Assembly (NCBI GenBank): GCA_000511875.1
Contig: AZIN01000003.1
Coordinates: 238,450 to 302,449 of the forward strand
DNA from: Gammaproteobacteria bacterium MOLA455
GTDB taxonomy: Bacteria > Pseudomonadota > Gammaproteobacteria > Pseudomonadales > Porticoccaceae
Length of the DNA: 64,000 bases
Direction of reading: 5' to 3'
This document shows positions 18,753-27,588 of the stretch, in pieces. The notes below the pieces were generated by a model. That model was not told the DNA's origin, ran no database searches, and was given only the letters and a program-made list of their open reading frames with translations. Every line of letters begins with the position of its first letter. Position 1 is the first letter of the stretch. A program made the position numbers and the translations under genes.

Positions 18753-19778
18753 ATGGCAACAAACTCACCGCGGTTAACTAAGATGGAAGAGCTGGCAAAG
18801 GTTGCCGGTGTCTCTGTCTCGACCGTATCGCGTGCGTTGGCCGGGAACCCATCAATAAACGCCAAAACTCGAGCGCGCATCGTAGACTTAGCGGCCAAAC
18901 ACAACTACCAAATCAATGAGAATGCACGTAATTTTCGCCTTCAGAAAACCAATGTGATTGCCGTTGTACTGATGCTTGATGTGAAGTCAGAGCAACACAC
19001 CTCGGATATGTTTTTCCTTGAGATGTTAGGTGCTATTGCCGATGCACTGTCAGTGCAAAACTATGATTTATTGCTTGCTAACTCGCCGATGACCAACGTT
19101 TTGGATATCCAAAGTAGTCGTATATTCAGGCAGTCTGACGGCATTATCTTTATTGGTCAGGGCAATCAACATGAACAGCTAAATGAGTTTTCCGGCCTCG
19201 AAAAGCCGATGGTTGTCTGGGGTTCCAATCTGCCTGATAGACGTTACTGCACTGTGGGTGCAGACAACGTGGTGGGGGGCTACCTAGCTACCAAACACCT
19301 GCTAAACCTAGGGCGCAAGGATATTGTCTTTATGGGTGATATCAATATGCCCGAGCCCAAGCAGCGCTTTGAGGGCTATCTAAATGCGTTAAAAGAAAAG
19401 GGCATTAAGTTTAATAAACGTTTGCAGATTGATGTGCCGTTTGAAATGTCTCACGCCAGTGAGGCCATTAATGACCTGCTGCAGCAAAAAATTTCTTTTG
19501 ATGGCGCCGTGTGCTGTAGTGATTTGATCGCACTTAGTGCAATTGCTGCGCTCACTGAAAGTGGTCTGCGCGTACCAGAGGATGTGGCCGTAGTTGGTTA
19601 TGATGATATTGCTCTGGCGAGTTACAGTAGCCCATCATTGACCACAGTGCGCCAGAACATTGTTCAGGGTGGGCGTATCTTGGTGCAAAAGCTAATGGCG
19701 CAGATCAATGGTGACACGGTGGCCGACTCTGTCTTAAAAACCGAATTAATTGTCCGTCGTTCCAGTGGTGCATGGTAA
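18753..19778 (+). CDS. LacI-family transcriptional regulator of the sugar locus
   Basis: The 341-residue protein has an N-terminal helix-turn-helix and hinge (MEELAKVAGVSVSTVSRAL, about 11-29, then the ARNFR-type hinge near 54-58). A periplasmic-binding-protein-like sensor domain follows, with the usual GADN-like, VVGYDDIALA and LTTVRQ motifs. It should repress the sugar genes until an inducer binds. Four matching 14-bp operators flank it: one before the MFS gene, one before itself and two before the TonB receptor gene. The effector is unknown. Confidence 0.92.
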   Translation: MATNSPRLTKMEELAKVAGVSVSTVSRALAGNPSINAKTRARIVDLAAKHNYQINENARNFRLQKTNVIAVVLMLDVKSEQHTSDMFFLEMLGAIADALSVQNYDLLLANSPMTNVLDIQSSRIFRQSDGIIFIGQGNQHEQLNEFSGLEKPMVVWGSNLPDRRYCTVGADNVVGGYLATKHLLNLGRKDIVFMGDINMPEPKQRFEGYLNALKEKGIKFNKRLQIDVPFEMSHASEAINDLLQQKISFDGAVCCSDLIALSAIAALTESGLRVPEDVAVVGYDDIALASYSSPSLTTVRQNIVQGGRILVQKLMAQINGDTVADSVLKTELIVRRSSGAW

Positions 19779-19915
19779 TCGCCAACCCACGTTTTTTTGA
19801 GACTTATTTTTAGTGCTGAACAAGTCGCTTTTCAATCCTGAAATCTCCCATTCATTCAATATCTTAGCGTTACTTATTCAGGTGATTGCCGCAATGCATT
19901 TTGTGAGTACTACAA

Positions 19916-19929
19916 TGCAATCGATTGAA
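19916..19929. promoter_or_regulatory. LacI-type operator 3 (TonB receptor gene, distal)
   Basis: TGCAATCGATTGAA has the central CG and both half-sites with one mismatch at the right end. It starts exactly 21 bases before operator 4, two helical turns, so two repressor dimers could bind the same DNA face. Confidence 0.65.
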
Positions 19930-19936
19930 AAATACT

Positions 19937-19950
19937 TGCAAACGATTGCA
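19937..19950. promoter_or_regulatory. LacI-type operator 4 (TonB receptor gene, proximal)
   Basis: TGCAAACGATTGCA is the best of the four sites. It overlaps a plausible -35 (TTGCAA, 19936-19941), which would pair at 17 bases with a weak -10 TTTTAT (19959-19964). Binding here would block the receptor promoter. Confidence 0.75.
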
Positions 19951-20122
19951 ATTTAAGGTTTTATGCTGAGAAGTTGATTTTAATCGGCCTCTTTTCAGTA
20001 AGCTTAATGGCTTGAGATTTTGGGTTTCGAACCTGGTATTGAATCAGCTGTGTATTATTTATAACTAATCTTTGGCGACTACGTTTTGCGCCACATAATC
20101 GATAAAGAGTTGGGGGAAGTTC

Positions 20123-22552
20123 ATGAAATATTTCAATAAATCTAAAATAGCTATGTCCATTGCTGGAACATTATCATTGGGTCTGGCACTGCCAGCCATG
20201 GCTGGTACGCTGGACGAAATCATCGTTACTGGTAAGCCTGGTAGTGGCGTTTCTAAGTTTGAATCAACAGTATCTGTCAACACTTTAAGCTCTGATGAAG
20301 TGATGAAGATGGCACCACGTTCTGCTGCAGAAGTACTGCGCGCGATTCCTGGTGTGCGTTCTGAGTCATCTGCCGGTGAAGGCAACACTAATATCGCGGT
20401 TCGCGGTGTGCCTATCGCTTCTGGCGGTTCTAAGTTTGTTCAGCTGCAAGAAGACGGCATGCCGATTCTTCAGTTTGGCGATATTATCGTTGGTACGTCT
20501 GATCAGTTCTTGCGTCTCGATGATACATTGCAGCGTGTTGAAGTATTGAAAGGCAGCTCTGCTGCAACTCTGGCAAGCAACGCGCCTGCCGGTGTGATTA
20601 ACTTTATCAGTAAGACTGGCGAAGTTGAGGGTGGCAGCGTCACTGTTTCAACCGGCCTAGATTACGATCTGTTTAAAACTGGCTTTGAATACGGCGGCGC
20701 ACTGAATGAAGACTGGCGCTTCCATGTCGGTGGTTTTTATCGTGAAGGCGAAGGCGCTCGTGAAGTGGGTTTCAATGCCTCTAAAGGTGGCCAGATTAAA
20801 GCTAACCTGACACGTGAATTTGAAAATGGTTACTTCCGTTTATACGCTAAGTACTTAAACGACAGTGTGCCAACGTACCTGCCAATGCCGATCAAAGCGT
20901 CGCAAGATAGCATCTCTGGTTTTGATGCGGGTTCAGGTTCCAATATCTCTAATGACCTTCGCGATGTGCTCAGTGTTGGCGCAACTGGCGGCGGCCGCAG
21001 AAGCGGTATTGATAACGGCAACCACAGTGATTCAACGTCTTTTGGTGCAGAGTTTGTTATGGACCTGGCTGATGATCTGACTTTGACTGAGAAGTTTCGT
21101 TATAGCCAAAACTCCGGTACCTTCTTTGGCGCATTCACGGCCAGTATCGGTGGTGTATCTGATGTTGCAGGTATTTCAGGCGCTCTGACAGATACAGGCG
21201 CTAACGGCCTGGGTTATGTGTCTGGCGCTAATGCCGGCGTTGAGTTGACTGCTGCTGAGATGGCCAACCTTAATGGAAATGGCTTGATTCAGAATATCCG
21301 TACTTTCGATAACGATCTGGAAAGTCTGAATAACTTCACCAATGACCTTCAGCTGACCAAGTCTTTCGATGATATGACTGTGACCTTTGGTTACTACAAA
21401 GCGACTCAGGAAATTAACGTTAACTGGTACTGGCAGACGTTTGTTCAGGATGTATCTAACAATGCTCGCCTGATGAATGTCTATGCCGATGGTGTGCAGC
21501 TAACTGAAAATGGTCAGCTCGCCTATGGCGCGCCAGATTGGGGCGGATGCTGTACTCGTGATACTGCGTTAGAAGCTGACCTCGATGCGATTTATATTGC
21601 CATTAACCGTCAGGTTTCTGATGCGTTGACTATTGATGCAAGCGTCCGTTATGACAGCGGTGAAGCAACCGGCCATTACTCCGGTGGTACTACTGTTGCG
21701 TCTGATCTCAACAACGATGGCACCAGTGTTGGCCAGTTAGCTGAAAACTATGTCACATACCTAAACTCTGCAGGTACTGCGGCTTCAGGTTTTGAATATG
21801 ACTGGAGCTACATGTCTTACTCGCTGGCAGCTAACTATGAGCTTTCTGACGACATGGCTGTATTTGGTAGCATCTCTAAGGGTTCACGCGTCAATGCTGA
21901 CCGTTTAGGTGATGGCGGTTTCTACAGCAATGGAACTGCAGCTGATGGATCGGTTGAGAATGAGTTAACCTCATTTGAATTCGGTGCCAAAGCAGATGAA
22001 GACGACTACAGCCTGTTTGCAACAGTATTCTATGTTGAAACAGACGACGTTAACTCTGAGTCAACTAATGCTAACGGCGGCGCACGTGTTCGCGGTTACG
22101 AGTCAACTGGTTTAGAGCTTGAGGCTAGCACAAAGATTGGTGAGATTGATCTGCGTGGCAGCATGACTTGGACTGATGCTGAAATCGTTTCTTCTAATGA
22201 CGCGACTCTTATTGGCAACACTCCACGTCGTCAGGCTGACTTTGTTTGGAGCCTGTCTCCTAGCTACCAGTTTGGTGATCACTATGTTGGTGCAACATTG
22301 ATTGGTACTACTGACTCGTACGGTCAGGACAACAATGCTTACACAATGGACGGTTATACCTACATTAACTTGTTCGCCGACTTTGCGCTGGCCCCAGGTC
22401 TGAAACTGCAAATGTCTGTCAACAATGTTACTGATCAGATTGGTATCACTGAAGATGAAGGTCAGATTCACACAGTAGATGGTAATGACTACATTCGAGC
22501 TCGCTCGATTGCCGGTCGCACTGCTGAGCTGGCACTTAAGTACAGCTTCTAA
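20123..22552 (+). CDS. TonB-dependent outer-membrane receptor of the sugar locus
   Basis: The 809-residue protein has a signal peptide ending in LPAMA (about 26), then a TonB box DEIIVTG (31-37) at the start of the mature protein. A plug domain follows (to about 160, with RAIPGVRSE and GSSAATLASNAPAGVINFI-like motifs), then a beta-barrel ending in the aromatic-terminated LKYSF. It should take up a carbohydrate across the outer membrane using TonB energy. Placement after a LacI regulator and before a GH32/68-clan enzyme and fructokinase suggests a sucrose/fructoside receptor analogous to SuxA of Xanthomonas; that specificity is inferred. Confidence 0.9.
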   Translation: MKYFNKSKIAMSIAGTLSLGLALPAMAGTLDEIIVTGKPGSGVSKFESTVSVNTLSSDEVMKMAPRSAAEVLRAIPGVRSESSAGEGNTNIAVRGVPIASGGSKFVQLQEDGMPILQFGDIIVGTSDQFLRLDDTLQRVEVLKGSSAATLASNAPAGVINFISKTGEVEGGSVTVSTGLDYDLFKTGFEYGGALNEDWRFHVGGFYREGEGAREVGFNASKGGQIKANLTREFENGYFRLYAKYLNDSVPTYLPMPIKASQDSISGFDAGSGSNISNDLRDVLSVGATGGGRRSGIDNGNHSDSTSFGAEFVMDLADDLTLTEKFRYSQNSGTFFGAFTASIGGVSDVAGISGALTDTGANGLGYVSGANAGVELTAAEMANLNGNGLIQNIRTFDNDLESLNNFTNDLQLTKSFDDMTVTFGYYKATQEINVNWYWQTFVQDVSNNARLMNVYADGVQLTENGQLAYGAPDWGGCCTRDTALEADLDAIYIAINRQVSDALTIDASVRYDSGEATGHYSGGTTVASDLNNDGTSVGQLAENYVTYLNSAGTAASGFEYDWSYMSYSLAANYELSDDMAVFGSISKGSRVNADRLGDGGFYSNGTAADGSVENELTSFEFGAKADEDDYSLFATVFYVETDDVNSESTNANGGARVRGYESTGLELEASTKIGEIDLRGSMTWTDAEIVSSNDATLIGNTPRRQADFVWSLSPSYQFGDHYVGATLIGTTDSYGQDNNAYTMDGYTYINLFADFALAPGLKLQMSVNNVTDQIGITEDEGQIHTVDGNDYIRARSIAGRTAELALKYSF

Positions 22553-22560
22553 AGTACGGT

Positions 22561-22595
22561 AAAGGGCTAGGCGGGTTTCCGCCTAGCCCTTTTTA
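22561..22595 (+). terminator. Intrinsic terminator after the TonB receptor gene
   Basis: A 14-bp perfect stem (AAAGGGCTAGGCGG with its complement at 22579-22592) around a four-base loop is followed by a T run. It starts nine bases after the receptor stop. Downstream hydrolase expression would then depend on read-through or its own promoter. Confidence 0.9.
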
Positions 22596-22650
22596 TCGTT
22601 TGGCCCCCGGGTGCAAAGCCCCAAGATAGAACTGATTCGGAAATAAAAAA

Positions 22651-23745
22651 ATGTTTGATAGTAGTTTGGATATGTCTTCAGTTGATACACAGGTGTTCGA
22701 GGGTTCTATTGTTCACCCAGAGCTGTACCTGTGGGATTCCTGGTCATATCAAGAACAGGGAACCATGCATCTTTATTGTTTGGCAATTTCTCGCACTAAA
22801 CCCAATGGTGAGGCCTTGTTGCCCGCCGAGAAAGATAACTACCCCTTTCATATACGTCATTTTTCTTCTCTCGACCAAGGTCGCCGATGGAAAGATGAAG
22901 GCTGTTTTCAGCAGCCAGGTAAGACCAGTGATGGCCACGATGGACGCAATGTGTGGAGTGGTTCCATCTGCTTGCTCCCCAGTGGTGAAAAGCTCGCAGG
23001 CTTTACTGGCATTTTTGAAATCGACGATCAACGTCGTTATCTGCAGAATATTTCATTGGCCACAAGCTCAGACCGACACATAGATTCATTGTTACCCAGC
23101 CCACTTTCATGCCCGATTCGAGATCGTGAAGAAATTCTCGGCCTGGGCTATTATCTCGATACCGAAGACCGGCTCGGGAGTAACGATGGCGAAGAGGGTG
23201 GCCCTGTGATGGCTTGGCGCGATCCGTTTTTGTTTATCGACAGTGATCAACGTATTAACGTTTTTTGGTCAGCTAAATCTGGCCCTGGTGTAGGTGTTAT
23301 CGCCCAGGGGTTAATTGCCAGAGACGATGAGGCAAACAGCTACCGCCTTGAAACACTCTACCCGCCAATGAGCTTGCCCGATGGCGAGAATTTCACTCAG
23401 GCTGAGTTACCAAAAGTTTACTTCGACGAGACTCAGGGTATGTATTACCTTATTGTTTCGAGCTGCAATCGCCATTTTGAAGGGCAGCCTGATAGCGAAG
23501 TGGATAAAACTATCCGCCTCTATAAGTCTGATTCTATGCGCGGCCCCTGGCAGATTGCTGTGGGCGATAATAGCGCGATCAAAGGCGCCGACGGGCTGTT
23601 TGGAATGACTGTGCTGGAAGCAGATTTCGCCAAGGATCGGTTGCTGTGTATTTCTCCGCGCACCGGTTCAGATGATCCTGCTGCTGCCTTTACTATTGGC
23701 GAGAGATTCTATTTGAATCTCAATACCGCGACAGTCATCCGGTAA
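22651..23745 (+). CDS. Clan GH-J (GH68/GH32-like) fructoside hydrolase
   Basis: The 364-residue protein keeps the three acidic positions of clan GH-J. These are WDSW with candidate nucleophile D29 (WDSW is especially like GH68 levansucrases), RDP at 190-192 (transition-state stabiliser) and a glutamate in QAELPKVYF (E252) as acid/base. There is no signal peptide, so it works in the cytoplasm and is more likely a sucrose or fructoside hydrolase or phosphorylase-like enzyme than a polymer-making levansucrase. It lies between the TonB receptor and the fructokinase. The family is fairly secure; the exact reaction is not. Confidence 0.8.
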   Translation: MFDSSLDMSSVDTQVFEGSIVHPELYLWDSWSYQEQGTMHLYCLAISRTKPNGEALLPAEKDNYPFHIRHFSSLDQGRRWKDEGCFQQPGKTSDGHDGRNVWSGSICLLPSGEKLAGFTGIFEIDDQRRYLQNISLATSSDRHIDSLLPSPLSCPIRDREEILGLGYYLDTEDRLGSNDGEEGGPVMAWRDPFLFIDSDQRINVFWSAKSGPGVGVIAQGLIARDDEANSYRLETLYPPMSLPDGENFTQAELPKVYFDETQGMYYLIVSSCNRHFEGQPDSEVDKTIRLYKSDSMRGPWQIAVGDNSAIKGADGLFGMTVLEADFAKDRLLCISPRTGSDDPAAAFTIGERFYLNLNTATVIR

Positions 23746-23789
23746 TTTAGCCTCAGGGTTTACCCTGTTAGTTTCTCACTAGGATAGAT

Positions 23790-24695
23790 ATGGCCAGTAC
23801 TATACCAAGCAAACTTTATGCGGGCATCGAGGCCGGTGGCACTAAATTTAACTGTGTTATCGGGACTGATCCACGCACTATTCTCAGGCGCACCAAGATC
23901 GCCACCACCACGCCAGAGGAGACTCTGGCCGCGGTGAAAGACTGGTTTGTTCAACAGGGTCTCGAATTGGGCGCTCTGTCCGCGCTTGGCATTGCCTGTT
24001 TTGGCCCCCTTGATCTAAAGCCTTCATCGCCAAGCTATGGTTATATCACTGCAACGCCCAAGGCACACTGGTCAAATACTGAGATCGCCGGTTACTTTCA
24101 GCGCCAGCTTGGTGTTCCTGTGGGGTTTGATACAGATGTCAATGGCTCGGCCCTGGGAGAGTACTTGCATGGTGCCGCGCAGGATATAGATGACTTTGTC
24201 TATGTCACTATTGGTACCGGCGTGGGTGCTGGTATCTTTGCCAATGGCCGTCCACTGACTGGTATGGTGCATCCAGAATTGGGCCATATTCGCTTGCCAA
24301 GAGATGTCGCTGTAGATTCCTTTAAAGGCAACTGTGCCTTTCACGGAGACTGTCTTGAAGGGCTTGTCTCCGGTCCAGCACTGGAAGCGCGTTGGAATTG
24401 CAGTGCTGCCTCATTGCCCCAAGAGCATCCCGCCTGGGATCTCGAAGCGCATTATCTGGCGCTGATGTGTGTCAATATAGCGATGAGTTATTCTCCACAG
24501 CGAATTATCCTCGGCGGTGGTGTGATGGACCAGAGCCATCTATTCGCTGCTATTCGAACTAAGTTTGCACAGTTGATGAACGGCTATATGCTGCCTGACA
24601 TGGCGTTGGAAAAATTTATTGTCGCGCCAGGGCTCCCTGGAGTCTCAGGTGAGGTTGGAGCCCTAGCCTTAGCGATGAACGCAGAGATAGCGTAA
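23790..24695 (+). CDS. scrK: ROK-family fructokinase
   Basis: The 301-residue protein has the ROK phosphate-binding EAGGTKF (14-20), the catalytic aspartate in DTDVNGSALGE (D116), a GTGVGAGI motif (142-149), and the zinc-binding set H166, C182, H185, C188 found in ROK fructokinases such as B. subtilis YdhR. It would phosphorylate fructose released by the neighbouring hydrolase. It begins 44 bases after that gene and is likely co-transcribed. Mannokinase activity is also common in the family. Confidence 0.88.
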   Translation: MASTIPSKLYAGIEAGGTKFNCVIGTDPRTILRRTKIATTTPEETLAAVKDWFVQQGLELGALSALGIACFGPLDLKPSSPSYGYITATPKAHWSNTEIAGYFQRQLGVPVGFDTDVNGSALGEYLHGAAQDIDDFVYVTIGTGVGAGIFANGRPLTGMVHPELGHIRLPRDVAVDSFKGNCAFHGDCLEGLVSGPALEARWNCSAASLPQEHPAWDLEAHYLALMCVNIAMSYSPQRIILGGGVMDQSHLFAAIRTKFAQLMNGYMLPDMALEKFIVAPGLPGVSGEVGALALAMNAEIA

Positions 24696-24712
24696 GGAAA
24701 TTTTTCAGTCCC

Positions 24713-24864
24713 ACGCTTTTGACATCTCTCAGATTCGCCTCTGGTGAAAGGTTAGTCGGTCGTCCCGTCGATCCAATTTTTTTCCTCGCGCTACCAGGCC
24801 TTTTTGGGGCAGCTCTGCAATCTGGGCTCTTGCGCAGATTTCTCTCTTTGCTCGAAATGACTGC
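24713..24864. repeat. Possible degenerate dispersed-repeat element
   Basis: The stretch between the fructokinase and dcd genes has GACATCTCTCAGATT at its left (24721-24735). At its right is AGATTTCTCTCTTTGC followed by TCGAAATGAC (24836-24861), facing the other way. The right end resembles the GTCATTTCGAGC...GAGAAATCT repeats scattered in many bacterial genomes. It looks like an old non-autonomous element. This is from pattern memory and needs a genome search. Confidence 0.35.
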
Positions 24865-24867
24865 CAC

Positions 24868-24895
24868 TTGCCCAACCCGCGTAAAACGGTATGAT
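24868..24895 (+). promoter_or_regulatory. Candidate sigma-70 promoter for dcd
   Basis: TTGCCC (24868-24873) and TATGAT (24890-24895) are 16 bases apart, and the -10 sits in a CGGTATGATACCG palindrome about 70 bases before the dcd ATG. The match is good but untested. Confidence 0.4.
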
Positions 24896-24964
24896 ACCGG
24901 CCTTGTAAAAAGCAACTTCCAATAAAAAGTAATTCTTACACCAATAACACCGGAGTCACCACAG

Positions 24965-25531
24965 ATGAGCATTAAGTCCGATAACTGGATTCGCCGCATG
25001 GCCCAGCAACATGAAATGATCTCGCCCTTTGAGGCCGGTCAGGTGCGCTACTCCGGTGACGATCGTGTTATCTCTTATGGTACGTCTAGCTATGGCTACG
25101 ATGTGCGCTGCTCTAGCGAGTTTAAGGTGTTTACCAATGTTCACTCGAAGACTGTAGATCCAAAGAATTTCGACAGCGACTCCTTTGTCGATATGGATGG
25201 TGAGTACTGCATTATCCCACCCAACTCTTTTGCTCTGGCCAGAACAGTTGAGTACTTTAAGATTCCACGCTCGGTGTTGACCATCTGTCTGGGTAAGTCG
25301 ACCTATGCTCGCTGCGGAATTATTGTGAATGTCACGCCGCTTGAGCCTGAGTGGGAAGGGCATGTGACGTTGGAATTTTCTAACACGACTAATCTGCCGG
25401 CGAAGATTTATGCCAATGAAGGCGTGGCGCAGATGTTGTTCTTTGAGTCCGATGAGGTGTGTGAGACCTCATACGCGGATCGCGGTGGTAAGTATCAAGG
25501 CCAAACCGGCGTCACGCTCCCCAAAACCTGA
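24965..25531 (+). CDS. dcd: dCTP deaminase
   Basis: The 188-residue protein matches Dcd along its length: [13 protein letters not shown] start, the SSYGYDVRC motif (about 40-48), the KSTYARCGI active-site segment (about 113-121), and the [12 protein letters not shown] motif with the catalytic glutamate. It converts dCTP to dUTP, the main route to dTMP in gammaproteobacteria. Length is normal. It stands alone here, with a candidate promoter upstream and a terminator at 25758-25788. Confidence 0.97.
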   Translation: MSIKSDNWIRRMAQQHEMISPFEAGQVRYSGDDRVISYGTSSYGYDVRCSSEFKVFTNVHSKTVDPKNFDSDSFVDMDGEYCIIPPNSFALARTVEYFKIPRSVLTICLGKSTYARCGIIVNVTPLEPEWEGHVTLEFSNTTNLPAKIYANEGVAQMLFFESDEVCETSYADRGGKYQGQTGVTLPKT

Positions 25532-25757
25532 TTCAAAACAGTCTTTTTCCGCGGGTGCGGCGTTAGCGCCGGACTCGCAACCTCATGTATTTAGCATAGC
25601 CTCAGTCGCTGCGTGCGGTGCTGCCTTGCACTCACGAAACAATCCTCGTTTTTAATCCAGGTTTTCCGAGAAATATACTATTTCTCTGTGTTCAATGGAC
25701 TCTCAATAGGTGATTGCGGAGTGCTCTAAATTTATCAAAATTTCTTATGTTCGCATC

Positions 25758-25788
25758 AAAAAAAGGCCCTGATTTACAGAGCCTTTTT
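25758..25788. terminator. Two-way intrinsic terminator between dcd and the DUF3014 gene
   Basis: AAAAAGGCcCTG (25760-25771) pairs with CAGaGCCTTTTT (25777-25788) with one mismatch and a five-base loop. The A run on one side and T run on the other let it end transcripts from both of the convergent genes. Confidence 0.85.
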
Positions 25789-25807
25789 CATTGATAGGGC
25801 TTTTAAA

Positions 25808-26653
25808 TTAGGGGTTCAACAACGCTTCTCGCAACGCCTCAGCCTGCTGCTGTATCCGCTTAGTATTCTCAGGTCCAGTGCGCAGCAGCTGCTTCTGCAG
25901 TGGCAGCAGCGACTCAAGCTCTGCATCAGCGAACTTATACACGACAGAATCACGAGTTAATCTAATCGGTTCGACGACTATGGGGGTTGCCAATATCACG
26001 TCAATGGCTTGCAAAATGATGCCGTCCATCTGTCTTGGGTTATAACCCATTTCCGAAAAGGCGTTTTCCAATAGCGGTCTGATGAAGTGGAACATCTTCG
26101 CCATGTTGTCCATCGGCAGGCTGGTTAACGTATTGATAGTGCGATCATAGCGTTCGTAGTTTCCAGCGTTTAACCAGATGGCGCCATCGCTGCTATGGGT
26201 GGCAAATTTTCCCTCTGGTGCTGACAGGGGGAAGATCTTTGTTAGCATTACACCATTGGATAGGCCGTCGGCATAGCTGGCTGTGCGCCGCAGCAGGTCG
26301 TCGGTTTTTATCCATTTGACGAATTCTATTTTGTTGCTGATCAGCATCAGTCGCTCGCGGATAAAGTCGTCGCTGTTATCGAGCCTCGGTAGGGCTGGCG
26401 GAGTACTGACTGATTTAGTTTCGGGCTCTGGTTGTGGCTCGGGCGCTACGGCTTTTGGAATCACCGCTTCGGGTATTACGGGTGGCGCTATCACAGCCTC
26501 GGTTACGGGCTCTGGTATGGCAATTAGCTCTGGGTCATATTCCGGTGTGCTCTGTGTTTTAAACAGAACGGCGACAATAATAACTGCGGAAATTAGAGTG
26601 CCAGCAATAAAGACTAGGTTGTTGGAGCCAGTTTTTTTAGGTTCGCGGTTCAT
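25808..26653 (-). CDS. DUF3014 membrane-anchored protein
   Basis: The 281-residue protein has one N-terminal membrane helix (about 12-30). A Pro/Glu/Val-rich linker follows (about 38-90, with PEAVIP/PKAVAPEP-like repeats), then a conserved globular part beginning LDNSDDFIRERL, which is the DUF3014 pattern seen in gammaproteobacteria. Function is unknown; the bulk should be periplasmic. It overlaps the upstream DUF3108 gene by four bases, so the two are coupled. Confidence 0.75.
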   Translation of the reverse strand: MNREPKKTGSNNLVFIAGTLISAVIIVAVLFKTQSTPEYDPELIAIPEPVTEAVIAPPVIPEAVIPKAVAPEPQPEPETKSVSTPPALPRLDNSDDFIRERLMLISNKIEFVKWIKTDDLLRRTASYADGLSNGVMLTKIFPLSAPEGKFATHSSDGAIWLNAGNYERYDRTINTLTSLPMDNMAKMFHFIRPLLENAFSEMGYNPRQMDGIILQAIDVILATPIVVEPIRLTRDSVVYKFADAELESLLPLQKQLLRTGPENTKRIQQQAEALREALLNP

Positions 26654-27477
26654 TTTGTGCTGCCATCCGTTTTTTGATGATCAATGTTGAGTGCGACTAC
26701 GGCCTGGTTATTAAGCACTGCACTGCGCAGTTCAAGTTGATGACTATCGCCGTTCTTTTTCTGTTCGAGTTTTACAATCAGATGTTCCCAGTCTCTGGCC
26801 AGCCAGGCCGTAAATTGGCTATTGCTGTCCGCCTCGACAACTCTTTCGACTTTGACTGTTGCCAGAGGACCTATGGCAGTTTCCAATACTTCGTTTGCAA
26901 CTACCCGATACTCATATTGTTTCAGTTTTCCCCGAGAAATAACAGGATAAGAGAATGCCCGGTGGCCGGCATTCAAATCTCTGCGCAACTGCAATCGGTG
27001 GGTGATCATGTCCAGCTGCCCGGTGTGCAGCACTGTTTCTTTATGACTGTCATTTTTTTGATAGTGCAGGGTGTTGTTTTGCCAATCAAAGCGCTGCACT
27101 TCTGTTTTAGTGCGACCTAACACTGAGCGAATGTAACTGTATTCCGTTGGCCGCAAAAGTTGCTCATCAGTGAGGCTAAAGGTGCTCTGCTCATCGATCT
27201 TGCCGAGGAAGTTCTTCGCATTCAGGCTCTCGCGATAGATGCCGGGCGCAACCTCCTCGAGACGCTGGACGGCTTCAATTTCTAGTCCGCTAAACTTGGC
27301 GGAGTAGGTGGCGCTATAGGGGCTGATGGGCGCGTTAGATCGAGCGTCCACTGAGGCGGCGCTAAACGCAGTTGATACTTGTATAGAGAGTAAGAATAGC
27401 AGTGACAGCCGCGTTAACCAGTCACTGAGATAGCTTCCCGACTTAAGTCCAAGCTGAATCGTTGTGAATACTGACAA
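26650..27477 (-). CDS. DUF3108 exported protein
   Basis: The 275-residue protein has an N-terminal hydrophobic signal (about 20-38) and a beta-rich domain with the YSATYSAKFSGLEI start and RSVLGRTKTEVQRFDW segment typical of DUF3108 periplasmic proteins of unknown role. It heads a two-gene unit with the DUF3014 gene. Nothing in the context tells its job. Confidence 0.75.
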   Translation of the reverse strand: MSVFTTIQLGLKSGSYLSDWLTRLSLLFLLSIQVSTAFSAASVDARSNAPISPYSATYSAKFSGLEIEAVQRLEEVAPGIYRESLNAKNFLGKIDEQSTFSLTDEQLLRPTEYSYIRSVLGRTKTEVQRFDWQNNTLHYQKNDSHKETVLHTGQLDMITHRLQLRRDLNAGHRAFSYPVISRGKLKQYEYRVVANEVLETAIGPLATVKVERVVEADSNSQFTAWLARDWEHLIVKLEQKKNGDSHQLELRSAVLNNQAVVALNIDHQKTDGSTK

Positions 27478-27588
27478 TGGTCTAACCTCGGCGATATCTC
27501 TTGTAAGTTCAGTTAGAGTAACAAAAATCTAGTTGGTTCGCAGACATCGAAAAATAGCCTGCTCTCAGGTCTGGTTCTATTAGCGGCT

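Larger units (their letters stand above)
19779..20122. other. Regulatory region between the LacI-type gene and the TonB receptor gene
   Basis: This 344-base non-coding stretch holds two tandem LacI-type operators (19916-19929 and 19937-19950), then an AT-rich segment with a possible -10 near 19959-19964, and about 150 bases of untranslated leader before the receptor ATG. A GGGGGAAG ribosome site lies just before that ATG. I see no other gene or RNA in it. Confidence 0.55.

Noticed and set aside
20012..20036. tRNA T-arm-like GGGTTTCGAACCTGG
   Set aside because: The flanking bases do not make a five-pair T stem, nor an acceptor or anticodon arm on either strand.
24616..24999. 127-residue minus-strand frame over the fructokinase end and dcd start
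   Set aside because: Its middle is the low-complexity repeat-like DNA at 24713-24864 and it overlaps two real genes; it looks like the false ORFs such repeats produce.
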